A DNA stretch of 64,000 nucleotides from Apium graveolens (taxonomy: Eukaryota; Streptophyta; Magnoliopsida; Apiales; Apiaceae), in the NCBI RefSeq assembly GCF_009905375.1, contig NC_133652.1:18030850-18094849 (forward strand), in the 5' to 3' direction. Made by a program: the position numbers and the translations under genes. The notes below the pieces were generated by a model, which worked only from the letters and a program-made list of their open reading frames with translations, was not told where the DNA came from and did no database searches. Positions 46,364 through 57,003 of this stretch are shown in pieces (the stretch's first letter is position 1; each line of letters begins with the position of its first letter).

Positions 46364-47930
46364 TAAACTCATTGTGTGCAGGGCAAAAAGAAGAAAGTCA
46401 TATGGATCATAGACAGTGGATGCTCAAGATATATGACAGGTGATATGGCCCTGTTATCACAGTTTGAGGAGAGGGTTGGCCCATTAGTGACCTTTGGAGA
46501 CAACAACAAAGGCTTCACAATAGGATATGGCAAATTGATCTCTGAAAATGTTATCATTGATGATGTAGCACTAGTAGCTGGTCCTGAAGTGAATATTCTC
46601 AGTGTTAGCCAATTTCCAGACAAAGGCTTTAAGTTTTTATTCAACAAAGAAGAATGCACTTTTATCAGCAAAAAAACTGGTGAAGTTGCTCTAAAAAGAG
46701 CAAGGAAAGGAAGCTTATTTGTTGCAGACTTGGACTCAGCAAATAAGGATGGAATTTATTGCTTCTACACCAAGACATCTGTAGAATAAAGCAAGTTATG
46801 GCATAAAAAGATGTCTCACTTGAATTTCAAGGCAATTAACCCTTTGGTCAAAAAGGAGTTAGTAAGAGACATGCCTAATCCGGAGTTTTCTCAAGATGAA
46901 GTCTGTGATGCTTGTCAAAAAGGAAAAATGAAAAGATCAAGTCACAAGAGTAAAACTGTGAATTCTATAAGTGCACATTTGCAGCTTATTCACATGGACT
47001 TATTTGGACCAGTTAATGTCCAATCAATTTCAAGAAAAAGGTATGCACTTGTGATGGTGAATGACTACTCAAGATATACATTGATAGAATTTATGCATTC
47101 TAAAGATGAGACTCCACACATCATAATTGAGCACATAAAGAAGATTGAGAAGCAGCCTGAAGATTAGAACTGTGTGAAAAGGTTGAGGAGTGACAATGAA
47201 ATAGAATTCAGGAATGCAATCTTAACTGAATTATGAAAAGACAATGGTATTGTTCAAGAGTTCTCAGCTGCTAGAACACCTCATCAAAATGGGGTAGTTG
47301 AGAGGAAGAATGGAACACTGGTAGAGGCTACTAGAACAATGTTGCAAGATGCAAAATTGTCAACTAGTTTTTAGGAAGAAGCTGTGAACATTGCATGCTA
47401 TACTCGGAACAGATATCTCATTAACAAGAATCTTGGCAAGTCACCTTACTCAATATTGTATAAGAGAAAGCCTACTGTGAAACATCTTCATGTGTTTGGA
47501 AACAAGTGTTATGTACTAAAGGACAACTCTGAATATGTGAGAAAATTTGACTATAAAGTTTTTGAAATAATTTTTCTGGAATATTCATTGGAGAGAACTG
47601 CATACCCCAGGCTTGGAATGCCTTGATGAAGATGAAGTTGAAGACCTTAAGTTTGAAAATCTCAACATTGATAGTGACTCTGATGATGAAGTTGAAATTA
47701 ACATAAATCACAGAATTATAGAAGAGTCAAATAATCAAGTGACTCATGAGAATGGAAGCTAATCTCGAATACCTGAATTTGACAGCATAAACTTAGGGGG
47801 AGAAAGAGGAGAAAATTCTGGAAGTCATGCCAGTAATGAAGAAGAAGCAAAAAGCTCAAGTCAATAAACTCACACAAGGAAGTGGGATAGAAGTCACACT
47901 AGAGAAGCAACTATTGGTGATCCAACTGCT
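46364..47930 (+). pseudogene. Copia 3 protease, pre-integrase and integrase
   Basis: Same frame as gag. The protease active site is WIIDSGCSRYMTGD at 46403-46444. GAG-pre-integrase follows after a stop at 46787 (LWHKKMSHLNF, then CDACQKGKMKRSSHKS). Integrase shows HMDLFGP (first Asp, near 46993), NDYSRYT (second Asp, near 47062) and HQNGVVERKN (catalytic Glu, near 47284), so all three catalytic residues are still coded. In-frame stops at about 47165, 47234 and 47372. The frame continues to 47624 (KSPYSILYKRKP, HVFGNKCYVLK) and ends after YSLERTAY; the rest of the integrase tail seems deleted. 47627-47930 is the acidic Ser/Glu-rich hinge, reading frame changed. Integrase would insert element DNA; protease would cut the polyprotein. 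Confidence 0.9.
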
Positions 47931-49523
47931 GGAGTGAGGACTAGAAGTGCAAGTGCAAATGGATGCCTTCATGCATATTTTCTGTCACAAGTTGAGCCAA
48001 AGAAAACTGAAGAAGCCCTTCTTGATCCTGATTGGATATCTGCAATGCAAGAAGAGCTAAATCAGTTTGAAAGAAATCAAGTTTGGAAATTGGTTCCTGC
48101 ACCAAAGAACAGAAGTATTATTGGAACAAAATGGGTGTTCAGGAACAAGATGGTAGAAAATGGAATTGTTACCAGAAACAAATCAAGGTTGGTTGCAAAA
48201 GGCTACTCACAAGAGGAAGGAATTGATTATGATAAAACTTTTGCTCCTGTTGCAAGACTTGAAGCAATAAGGATTTTCCTAGCATTTGCTGCACATTCAA
48301 ATTTCAAGGTATATTAAATGGATGTGAAGAGTGCATTCCTTAATGGTGAGTTAGAAGAAGAGGTTTATATGCAACAACCACCTGGTTTTGAAGATCCAGA
48401 ATTTCCAAATTTTGTATACAAGCTACTTAAGGCTCTCTATGGACTCAAACAAGCACCTAGAGCTTGGTATGACACGCTATCAGAATTTTTAATTAAACAT
48501 GGATTCACTAGAGGTACCATAGACAAGACTCTCTTCTACAAGAAGCATGGTGATGATATGATCCTAGTTCAGATTTATGTGGATGATATCATCTTTGGTT
48601 CTAGCAATGAAAAGTTTTGTCAAAGATTCTCCAGGCTTATGCAGAGTGAATATGAAATGATTATGATAGGGAAATTAAGTTACTTTCTTGGACTTCAAGT
48701 CAGTCAAAGAAGTGATGGAATCTTCATCAGCCAAACTAAGTATGTCAAAGACTTATTGAAAAAGTTTGGCATGCTTGATTGTTCACCTGCATCTACACCT
48801 ATGTCTACAATAATAAAGTTGGATGAAGATAAAAAGGGCAAAAGTGTAGATATTTCAAGCTATAGAGGGATGATTGGATCATTGTTTTACTTAAAAGCAA
48901 GTAGACCAGACATCATGTTTGCTACATGTTTGTGTACAAGATTTCAAGCCAATCCAAAAGCATCATATTTGATGGCTATGAAGAGGATTTTTAGATACAG
49001 GAAGGGAACTCCAAATTTGGGATTATGGTATCCTAAGAGAACTGGTTTTGAAGTTGTTGGATATACAGATGCAGATTTTGCTGGATGCAGGGTTGACAGA
49101 AAGAGTACTAGTGGAAGTTGTCAGTTTCTTGGACAAAGACTTGTATCCTGGTATAGCAAGAAACAACAATATGTGTCAACTTCCACAGCTGAAGCTGAAT
49201 ACATAGCTGCTGGAAGTTGTTGTACTCAAGTGCTTTGGATTAGAAATCGGCTAATGGATTATGGCCTAGTGTTACACAAAATTCCAATTATGTGTGACAA
49301 TACTAGTGCTAAATCTATAGTGGCTAATCCAGTTAATCATTCTAGAATAAAGCACATTGATGTAAGGTACCATTTTATTAGATAACATGCTACAAATGGT
49401 ACCATTGAGCTCATTTTTGTTCCAACAGAAAAACAATTAGCTGACATTTTTACTAAACCTTTGGATGAAGCAACTTTTACTAGACTTGTAGGTGAAATTG
49501 GAATGTTTAATTCTTCATCCTAA
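47931..49523 (+). pseudogene. Copia 3 reverse transcriptase and RNase H, two in-frame stops
   Basis: One frame from about 47931 to TAA 49521. [19 protein letters not shown] near 48015, [10 protein letters not shown] near 48123, [14 protein letters not shown] near 48256, [17 protein letters not shown] at 48318, [15 protein letters not shown] near 48440, catalytic YVDDIIFGS near 48576. RNase H: YTDADFAGCRVDRKST near 49060, STAEAEYIAAGSCC near 49188, CDNTSAKSIVANP near 49296, FVPTEKQLADIFTKPL near 49417. The only breaks are TAA at 48315, directly before MDVKSAF, and TAA at 49383 after YHFIR. It is the best-preserved pol in the window; copia 1 RT/RNase H is a diverged relative. Confidence 0.94.
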
Positions 49524-50408
49524 GGCAAGAACTCAACTAATGTTTTGCAGTAGATTAATTTCTAGTAAATCAAAATTAATTTGATTTAATTGGAAATTAA
49601 GTGAAATATAAATTATAAATATTTCATAAATCTCTGCATATTTATTTTTCAAAAATGAAAATTCAGCTTAGAATTTTTCAAATTCTAAGAAAACTGTCTA
49701 TCTGTTAATTTACATCCTTAGTATGTAAAATTAACACAAGGCAGAATCAAAGTGATCAAAAGTATATAGAGAATTGAGTTCTCGATAAGTCTAACTGACT
49801 TATCGATAAGTCATTTTAAGACTTCTCGAGTGAGTTCTCGATAAGTCAATTTACTGACTTCTGGAGTGACTTCTCGAGAAGCTTTAATATGACTTATCGA
49901 TAAGTCATTGTAGAGTTCTGTACAAGTGATAACTTACAGAGTTCTCTACAAGTATTATTTTAGACTTATAGATAACTCAGAACTAAAATAATTTAATTTA
50001 ATAAATTATTTTGGTAAAACACTTTTGGCAAATTTATTCTGATTTTATTTTGATTTATTCAAATAAAAATTGGAAACAAGTCGGTCCATTTTGGACAAAC
50101 TGGGTATTTATTTGACATCTCGATAATTTAAATTTTTAGTTCTCTACAAGAATAAATAAAATGACCTATCAATATGTTTTTCATATTTCAAAATGACTTC
50201 TCGATAAGTATACTCCGTACGTCTATTTTTGACTTCTCGACAAGACATTTGCTTTTACTATAAACACACGGACATCTCGATACATACACATACTTACGCC
50301 TTCGAGAACTCTAAGTGACCTAGCTTTTTCAATCCAAAACCGATTTCTCTCCCGTTTTAACTCCTTTCTCACTAATTTTTCTTACCCAATCACTATCACT
50401 AAACAACA
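49524..50408 (+). other. Copia 3 pol-to-env spacer with GATAAGT repeats
   Basis: Non-coding. At least five GATAAGT and two ACTTATC heptamers lie between 49780 and 50215, many as CTCGATAAGTC or within the palindrome ACTTATCGATAAGT (49797-49810, 49892-49905). The same motif family fills 42960-43330 of the LTR. The last 150 bp are CT-rich and look like an mRNA leader. Confidence 0.75.
50259..50264 (+). promoter_or_regulatory. TATA-like box before env-like ORF of copia 3
   Basis: TATAAA in ACTATAAACACACGG, 150 bp before the ATG at 50409. A pyrimidine-rich stretch (50330-50400) and the start context AACAACAATGGCA, near the dicot consensus, follow. Suggests a separate env-like transcript; chance cannot be excluded. 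Confidence 0.4.
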
Positions 50409-53400
50409 ATGGCACTCAATATTGTTAGAGCTACTAACCCAGAGAAAGGAACCAATTACCTAGCTTTTACTGATGTTAACCAAGCCCCTGATAGTTTCAA
50501 GGGGTTTGTGAAATTCTTGTCTAAATCTTACCTTGCAAAAGCTTTAACTGCTAACCCAGTCTTGTACTCGGATGTTCTGCATGAGTTTTGGACAACAGCT
50601 GTGGTGAGAACTGTTATGAATGACAACTCTGTATATTTGGTGGTAACTTGCACAATAGGAGGCCAACAAATAGAGTTCAATGAGCAAGATGTGAATGCAG
50701 CTTTGGGTCTTCCAACTGCAAATCTAGTGGAGATCCCAACATAAGATGAGCTTGCTGAGTTCATGAACTTCATCAACTATGGTGGAAGAATCAATATGGC
50801 AAGCTTGAATAGAACAAACCTTAGGAAGGAATGGTCCTTTGTGTTTGATTCTATAGTAAGGGCCTTTACATGCAGGAATACTAGGTATGATAACATTTCA
50901 AGTGTGGTGCAGAAGCTGGTGTTCTCAATAGCCCACAAAAGACACTTGAATGTTGGTCTATTGATCCCGGAAGAACTTGCAACCAGGCTAACAATGCCCC
51001 AATCTGCTAGAGGTAAGGAAATTTTCTTTCCTAGATTTATTATGTCTACTTTAAATCATAAAGTAACATACATACATTTGTTGAATGGTATATAGATAGC
51101 ACTAAAATAGATAATTGTAAGCAAGTGTCAATAATAATATTTGGTTCACTTACTACAAAGAACAAGGTAAATGTAAGTCTAAAAATCACTCCATTCATGA
51201 TAGAGAGGTTTAGGACTTGCCCTTACCCAATGCCTGACATGAGATCAAATGTACAATCTAGTATAGCTATGGTCCCTGAACCTATAGAAGTACAAATACA
51301 GGAAAACCAACAGGGACCTTCCCAAGCTGAGACCATTTCTTCAAACCAAGTAGCAGCTAGGAAACCAACCAATTCATCATCTCAAAAGGGTGAAGTGAGT
51401 AAAAAGAAGAGAAAGGAGATAACCCTTACTGTTATGGATGAGAGTGGTGAGGAACATACAGAACCTGAGTCACCATTGGTCAAAAAGATAAAGAAGGCTA
51501 AGAAATCTGAGCTGGCCACTCAAATCGCCTCTGTATCCTCCCAAAAGGATGCATTTATACAAATGGGGCCAAAACAGTTTCTAGAGACATCCTATCAATA
51601 TGATATTTCTATTAAAAAGAGCATTATCCCTAATGCATCTTGTCAAGAGTCTGCACAGCCAACACTTGAACAAATCAAAGTGTATGGCAGGAAAAATAAG
51701 GATGGCACACACAAGGAGAGCACATCTCTTAAAGCTCCCTAATCCATTCAGGGGGAGCTGCCAATACTCAATCCTAAGCTTCAAAATCTTATTTCTAACA
51801 TTTTATCTTCGTATACTGAAATACTTGAATAAAGTCCTCAAGTGTTGCCCCAATCAAGTAACTTGGTTTAAGAAACCTTGCTCACCACCCAAACACTTAA
51901 TTCAGATAGTGAGAGGCTACTAGCTGGGTTAGATCTTGATGACACCATCAAAACCATGGGGGATTCATCAGTTTTTACTGAAGACCCCATGGATGTTACA
52001 AATACACCTTCATGTGCAAATCAGCATTCACAAACTGTTAGGTTTGAGGGTAGTACTTCTGAGGGGGAGCTATCTAAATCCACTCCAATTCAATTGGAGG
52101 TTCCTGTTCCAGGAACAATTCCCCTCAAAACCCTAGCAGAGATTGCATTAACAATTGATGCTAGGAGTACAATTGCCAATGATCCTATCATTAAGGAGGC
52201 AAGCATAGCATATTTAAGTGATAGTGTGGTGCAAGACACACAAGGATTTGAGACTGGTGCACATGACAGTAACCCAGTCAAATCCCCTCCAATTTAATTG
52301 GAGGTTCCCACCACAAGTGAGGAACATCAACTTATCACAAACAGAGAGAAATCTGTGAGTCAAACTTTGACTTCTGCCACAGGTGGTTCTGATACTTCAC
52401 ACCAACCTTCAACCTCACAACCTCAACAACCACACCTTCTTTCAAACTGTCTACAAGAAGCTGCACCTCCATCTAATCTTGAAGATTTTAGGGTTGATCA
52501 GCTAGCTGGACTTGCTCAGATCTCTCAACAACTCTTAACCTCAGATATGTCCAACCAGGATTACCAAGCCATCATGCTCTCATATCAAACAGATTTCCAA
52601 GAACAATAAAACAAAATTGTTAATGAAGCTGAACAGGATGGCAATTGTGATGTTTAGCTGAGCAAGGACTACAATCTGGAGATGGAGGGTGTCTTAGCTA
52701 AATTCAGGGAAGACTACTTGACTATTTTGGGAAGCAATGCTAAAGCCTTAACCCCTACTGAAGTCTATGATGCCATCAGTGAAGTTTCCAAAGCCCAACT
52801 TAAAGCTTTCCATCTCTTTGGAAGAGCTCTAGAACTCAAGCTGAGTGGTCATGAAGACAAAGTAAGGAAATTGATAAATGAGAAATGGATGAGATTATAC
52901 CTTCACAAGTCAAGATCACTTCCAAGTTTAAACATTTTATTGATCAAATGACAAGGATGGATTTGACTACTATGGAAAAAGATGTCAAAAATCTCAGACA
53001 GTCTTTCATTGCTCTCCATGAAGTGGTTCAACAACAAATTACAAGTTCAAATGACACAAAGCTAAAGTTGAATCAGCTTCACCAAAGCATATATGAGCCT
53101 TCTGCACTGCTAATGGAGGGTATCAAACAGGTTGTGGTAACAACTTTTGGCTCCTCAAATACTACAAGTTCTCATCAACCTGTCTCAACCTCTACAAATC
53201 TTCAAATCCAATCTCTTCAACAACAAATCTCAGACTTGCAGTCCTCAAATGCCTCCCTAAATGCTCAAGTTCAAGTCTTGACTTCTCTAGTCAAGAGTCA
53301 ACAATCAGATATCCAGACCCTAGTGGACTGTCACAAGCATCTCCAAATACAGAATTTTGTTGCTTTGGGGACCATCATGGGGAAGCTCAACATACCATTG

Positions 53401-54819
53401 CCCTCTCTACCTGAACATATAAGGCCAGAATTACCAACTCCCCTACTCATGCATGTCACCAAGACTAAGTGGGATATTGAGGCTAGGATTCGACAATCCA
53501 GGGATGCTAAAGCTAAGTTTAAAGAGCCTATTCAGATTGGTCAAATCTCTTTTCAAGTTGATGTTGGAAAAGAAAGACTTCTAAAGGCTGCAGAATGACC
53601 CAATCAAGACCAGAAATTCAGTGAACTTCTTGCAGTTCTAAGAATGTATCTTCAAAATAATTACATGACCTACAAGAAAGCTTTGGCCAAGAACATCAAC
53701 TTCATCAGGGCAGTGGTTGTGAGAATTGATAATTTCTTGGAGAAGAGAATAATTGTGAATATCAATGATTGTGGTGTGGACAGATGTCTTCAGGTGTCTC
53801 TTCCAAATCTTGAAACATCAAGAGCATCTGAACTGGATATAATAATTGACAAAGTAAATCCAGTTATTCAAGAAGACACCCAACTTCTCCATGAGCTCAA
53901 AAATGCACATATAGTAGCTTTTCCAGAAGCCTATCTATATCCACACAAAGGGGTAGTCTGCATCTGTCCAACAACCAAACAATGCAAACATCTCCTTGTT
54001 CCTAAACACTGTGTCAGATCAAATATGAGGATGATCATGACTTTGCAGTCTGATCTAAAGTACCAAAGGAGCAAGAAGCATGAGGATGAGGAGATGATAC
54101 AGATCTTAGATAGATATCTTGTAAATGCTGACACCATGTTGCCAAATACTCAATACAATTTAAGAAATGACAAGGATGATGATGAGCAGAAGGATGACAA
54201 AAAAAAACCTTCTGGCTCAAATCCACTTCAATCTTCTAAAGCAACTGGCAGCAAGGACAAGAAGCAAGAAGATAAAAAGGATGATGAGAAGAAGAAAGGG
54301 GTTGAGAGGAGAAGGAAGAAAAAGCAAGATGAGTCAAGACCACAACCACAACAAACCCTAAAAATCCAAACAACTCAAGCTCAACCATCAAAGCCAACAA
54401 ACTCATATACTCAACCTCATCCTACCTCAAAGCCTAAATTCCTATACAAACAAACTGCCAACACCTTTATAAAAATACCAATCACATCAAGCCAAACATC
54501 TCTCAAGAAAATCATAAACCTACCTTCTATCAAGCCATCACTCAAATTTAATTACAAGTCTGTTGGGAGGAAATCTAAGAAAACCAAGCATACTGAAAAA
54601 GTACAAGTTACTGAGAGGGCCATCTGGAACCGTTTCAAGCAAAGTGACTTTCTACCTTTAAATTGGTGCATCTCAGATGAAGATTATTTTCAACAACTAG
54701 CTGAGGAAATAATTAGAGTCTGGGTTGTAACTCTAAGGGAAGTAAGAATATACTATGAATATGGGTCTTTCACATTTCTTGGCTATAGCTTATTGGACTC
54801 TCTCTCTCCCACAGAAATC
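50409..54819 (+). pseudogene. Sirevirus env-like ORF of copia 3, about 1470 codons, broken
   Basis: Starts at ATG 50409 in good context. The N-terminal domain (50409-51095) has VLHEFWTTAVV, VTCTIGGQQIEFNEQDVNAALGLP and, after a stop at 50742, DELAEFMNFINYGGRI and RHLNVGLLIPEELA. I recognise this arrangement as the plant-transposon protein common in such third ORFs. The middle (51125-52609) is acidic, Ser/Pro/Gln-rich, with a KKKRK block near 51404. 52682-53590 holds a long Gln/Ser-rich coiled coil (LQIQSLQQQISDLQSSNASL). 53644-54180 looks globular (NFLEKRIIVNINDCGVDRCL); 54160-54340 is an extremely Lys/Asp/Glu-rich stretch; the tail is Gln/Thr/Pro-rich, then SDFLPLNWCISDEDYFQQL. Stops at 50742, 51093, 51740, 51830, 51870, 52295, 52607, 52654 and 53596; frameshifts near 51100 and 52885. 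No clear membrane anchor. Cut at 54820 by the TRIM array. Confidence 0.75.
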
Positions 54820-54998
54820 TGTTGGGCTTGCTGAGCAGGCCTAACTCCACATTAGTATGATATTGTCCGCTTTGGGCCGAGCCCGCACGGGTTTGTTTTT
54901 GGGCACCTCCCAAAAGGCCTCATGCTAATGGAGTTAATTGGCTGCTTATATTCTAGCAAACTGCCCCTCTCACAAATGATGTGGGACAACTCCTAACA
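54820..54998 (-). repeat. TRIM LTR, first copy
   Basis: The 179-bp LTR, reading TGTTAGGAG to AGCCCAACA on the minus strand, joined directly to copia 3 env-like coding sequence at 54819/54820. Confidence 0.88.
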
Positions 54999-56676
54999 AT
55001 CTCCCCCTTCACACATCGGGCTCGACACCAGTCGAATCTGTCTCCTTCAATGTGATCGGACTCCCCCTTGACCCATACTAGAAATCCATCTGGCTATCTG
55101 CTCCCCATAGGCCCATACTGGAAGGCCCACCTGCCTTTTCCTTGAGCCCATACTGGGTAACCCATCTGCCTCCTCCTAGGCCCATTCTGGAAGTCCGTCT
55201 GAGATTGTTCTGGACCGTTACAACCTGAAACTCTGATACCACTTGTTGGGTTTACTGAGCACGCCTTAACTTCACATTAGTATTATATTGTCCGCTTTGG
55301 GCCGAGCCCGCACGGATTTGTTTTGGGCACCTCCCACAATGCCTCATTTCAATTGGAGTTATCTGGCTGCTTATATTCTAGCAAACTGCCCCTCCCACAA
55401 ACGATGTGGGACAACTCCTAACAATCTCCCCCTTCACACATCGGGCCCGACACCTGTCGATTATGCCTCCTGATTGTGTGATATGGCTCCCCCTTGACCC
55501 ATACTGGAAGTCCGACTATCTTCTCCCCCTAGGCCCAAATTGGAAGATCCACCTGCCTTTTACTTGAGCCCATTCTGGGGTAAGCCCATCTGCCTCTTCC
55601 TAGGTCCATTATGGAGCCCATGTGAGATTGTTATGGACCGTCTCAACCTGAAGCTCTGATACCACTTGTTGGGCTTGCTGAGCAGGCCTAACTCCACATT
55701 AGTATGATATTGTCCGCTTTGGGCCGAGCCCGCACGGGTTTGTTTTTGGGCACCTCCCAAAAGGCCTCATGCTAATGGAGTTATCTGGTTGCTTATATTC
55801 TAGCAAACTGCCCCTCCCACAAACGATGTGGGACAACTCCTAACAATCTCCCCCTTCGCACATCGGGCTCGACACCAGTCGAATCTGCCTCCTTCAATGT
55901 GATCGGACTCCCCCTTGACCCATACTGGAAATCCATCTGGCTATCTGCTCCCCATAGGCCCATACTGGAAGGCCCACCTGCCTTTTCCTTGAGCCCATAC
56001 TGGGTAACCCATTTGCCTCCTCCTAGGCCCATTCTGGAAGTCCGTCTGAGATTGTTCTGGACCGTTACAACCTGAAGCTCTGATACCACTTGTTGGGCTT
56101 GCTGAGCACACCTTAACTCCACATTAGTATGATATTGTCCGCTTTGGGCCAAGCCCGCACGGATTTGTTTTGGGCACCTCCCAAAAGGCCTCATTTCAAT
56201 TGGAGTTATCTGGCTGCTTATATTCTAGCAAACTGCCCCTCCCACAAACGATGTGGGACAACTCCTAACAATCTCCCCCTTCACACATCGGGCCCGACAC
56301 TTGTCGATTTTGCCTCCTTCAGTGTGACCAGGCTCCCCCTCGACCCATAATGAAAGTTCATCTGGCCATCTGCTTCCCCTAGACCCATACTGGAAGGCCC
56401 GTATGCCTTTCCTTGAGCCCATTCTAGGGCAAGCCCATCTGCCTTTTCCTAGGTCACTTCTGGAGCCCATCTGAGATTGTTATGGACCGTTTCAACCATA
56501 GCTCTGATACCACTTGTTGGGCTTGGTGAGCATGCCCAACTCCATATTAGTATGATATTGTCCGCTTTGGGCCGAGCCCGCACGGGTTTGTTTTTGGGCA
56601 CCTCCCAAAAGGCCTAATTCCAATTGGAGTTATCTGGCTGCTTATATTCCAGCAAACTGCCCCTCCCACAAACGAG
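54820..56676 (-). mobile_element. Tandem TRIM array: four units plus a truncated fifth LTR
   Basis: Minus-strand terminal-repeat retrotransposon in miniature. LTRs (179-180 bp, start TGTTAGGAGTTGTCCCACA, end AGCCCAACA) lie at 54820-54998, 55244-55423, 55667-55845, 56091-56270 and 56515-56676 (last one lacks about 20 bp). Internal regions of about 244 bp each begin with PBS TGGTATCAGAGC (for example 55664-55653) and end with the PPT GAAGGGGGAGA. Period is 423-424 bp. Units alternate: first and third are nearly identical, second and fourth resemble each other. No coding capacity; frames such as 55793-56194 are chance. The array interrupts copia 3. Confidence 0.9.
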
Positions 56677-56948
56677 TATCACTACTTCATTAAAATTGTT
56701 AAAGATCATTTAAGTTTAATAAGTAGAATGCATATGTTCTGCAAACTTAACATGTTTTGTAGAATAAAATATTTTTGCTAATATTTTACATGAAGTACAT
56801 ATATGATATTCAGATTCTGTATAAAATAAGAATATTTGTAGAGCATGATTTGCAAAATAATATGTTTTGCATTATTTTTATGCAATATTTTACTTGCAGA
56901 ACATAAGTAGTCTCCAAGGTATTTAAAAAAATGGTCTCCATAGAACTT

Positions 56949-57003
<55 letters not shown>
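56677..57003. other. AT-rich sequence with (CT)n(TA)n microsatellite
   Basis: 56677-56940 is AT-rich without genes; 56951-56978 is (CT)n and 56979-57003 is (TA)n, ending at the TIR element. Confidence 0.85.

Larger units (their letters stand above)
42762..54819 (+). mobile_element. Sirevirus copia 3, nearly full length, 3' end lost to TRIM insertion
   Basis: 5' LTR, PBS, gag, protease, integrase, RT, RNase H, spacer, env-like ORF in normal order over 12 kb. No 3' LTR or PPT is seen: the env-like ORF runs straight into the TRIM array at 54820. About eight stops and two frame changes lie in gag-pol and more in env. Confidence 0.92.

Noticed and set aside
55793..56194. 133-codon minus-strand ORF and similar frames in the TRIM array
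   Set aside because: They lie across LTR and internal region, change between units and match no family; TRIMs are non-coding.
54820..56676. CRISPR-like regular repeat spacing
   Set aside because: Units are 424 bp with LTR, PBS and PPT; this is a retrotransposon array in a plant genome.
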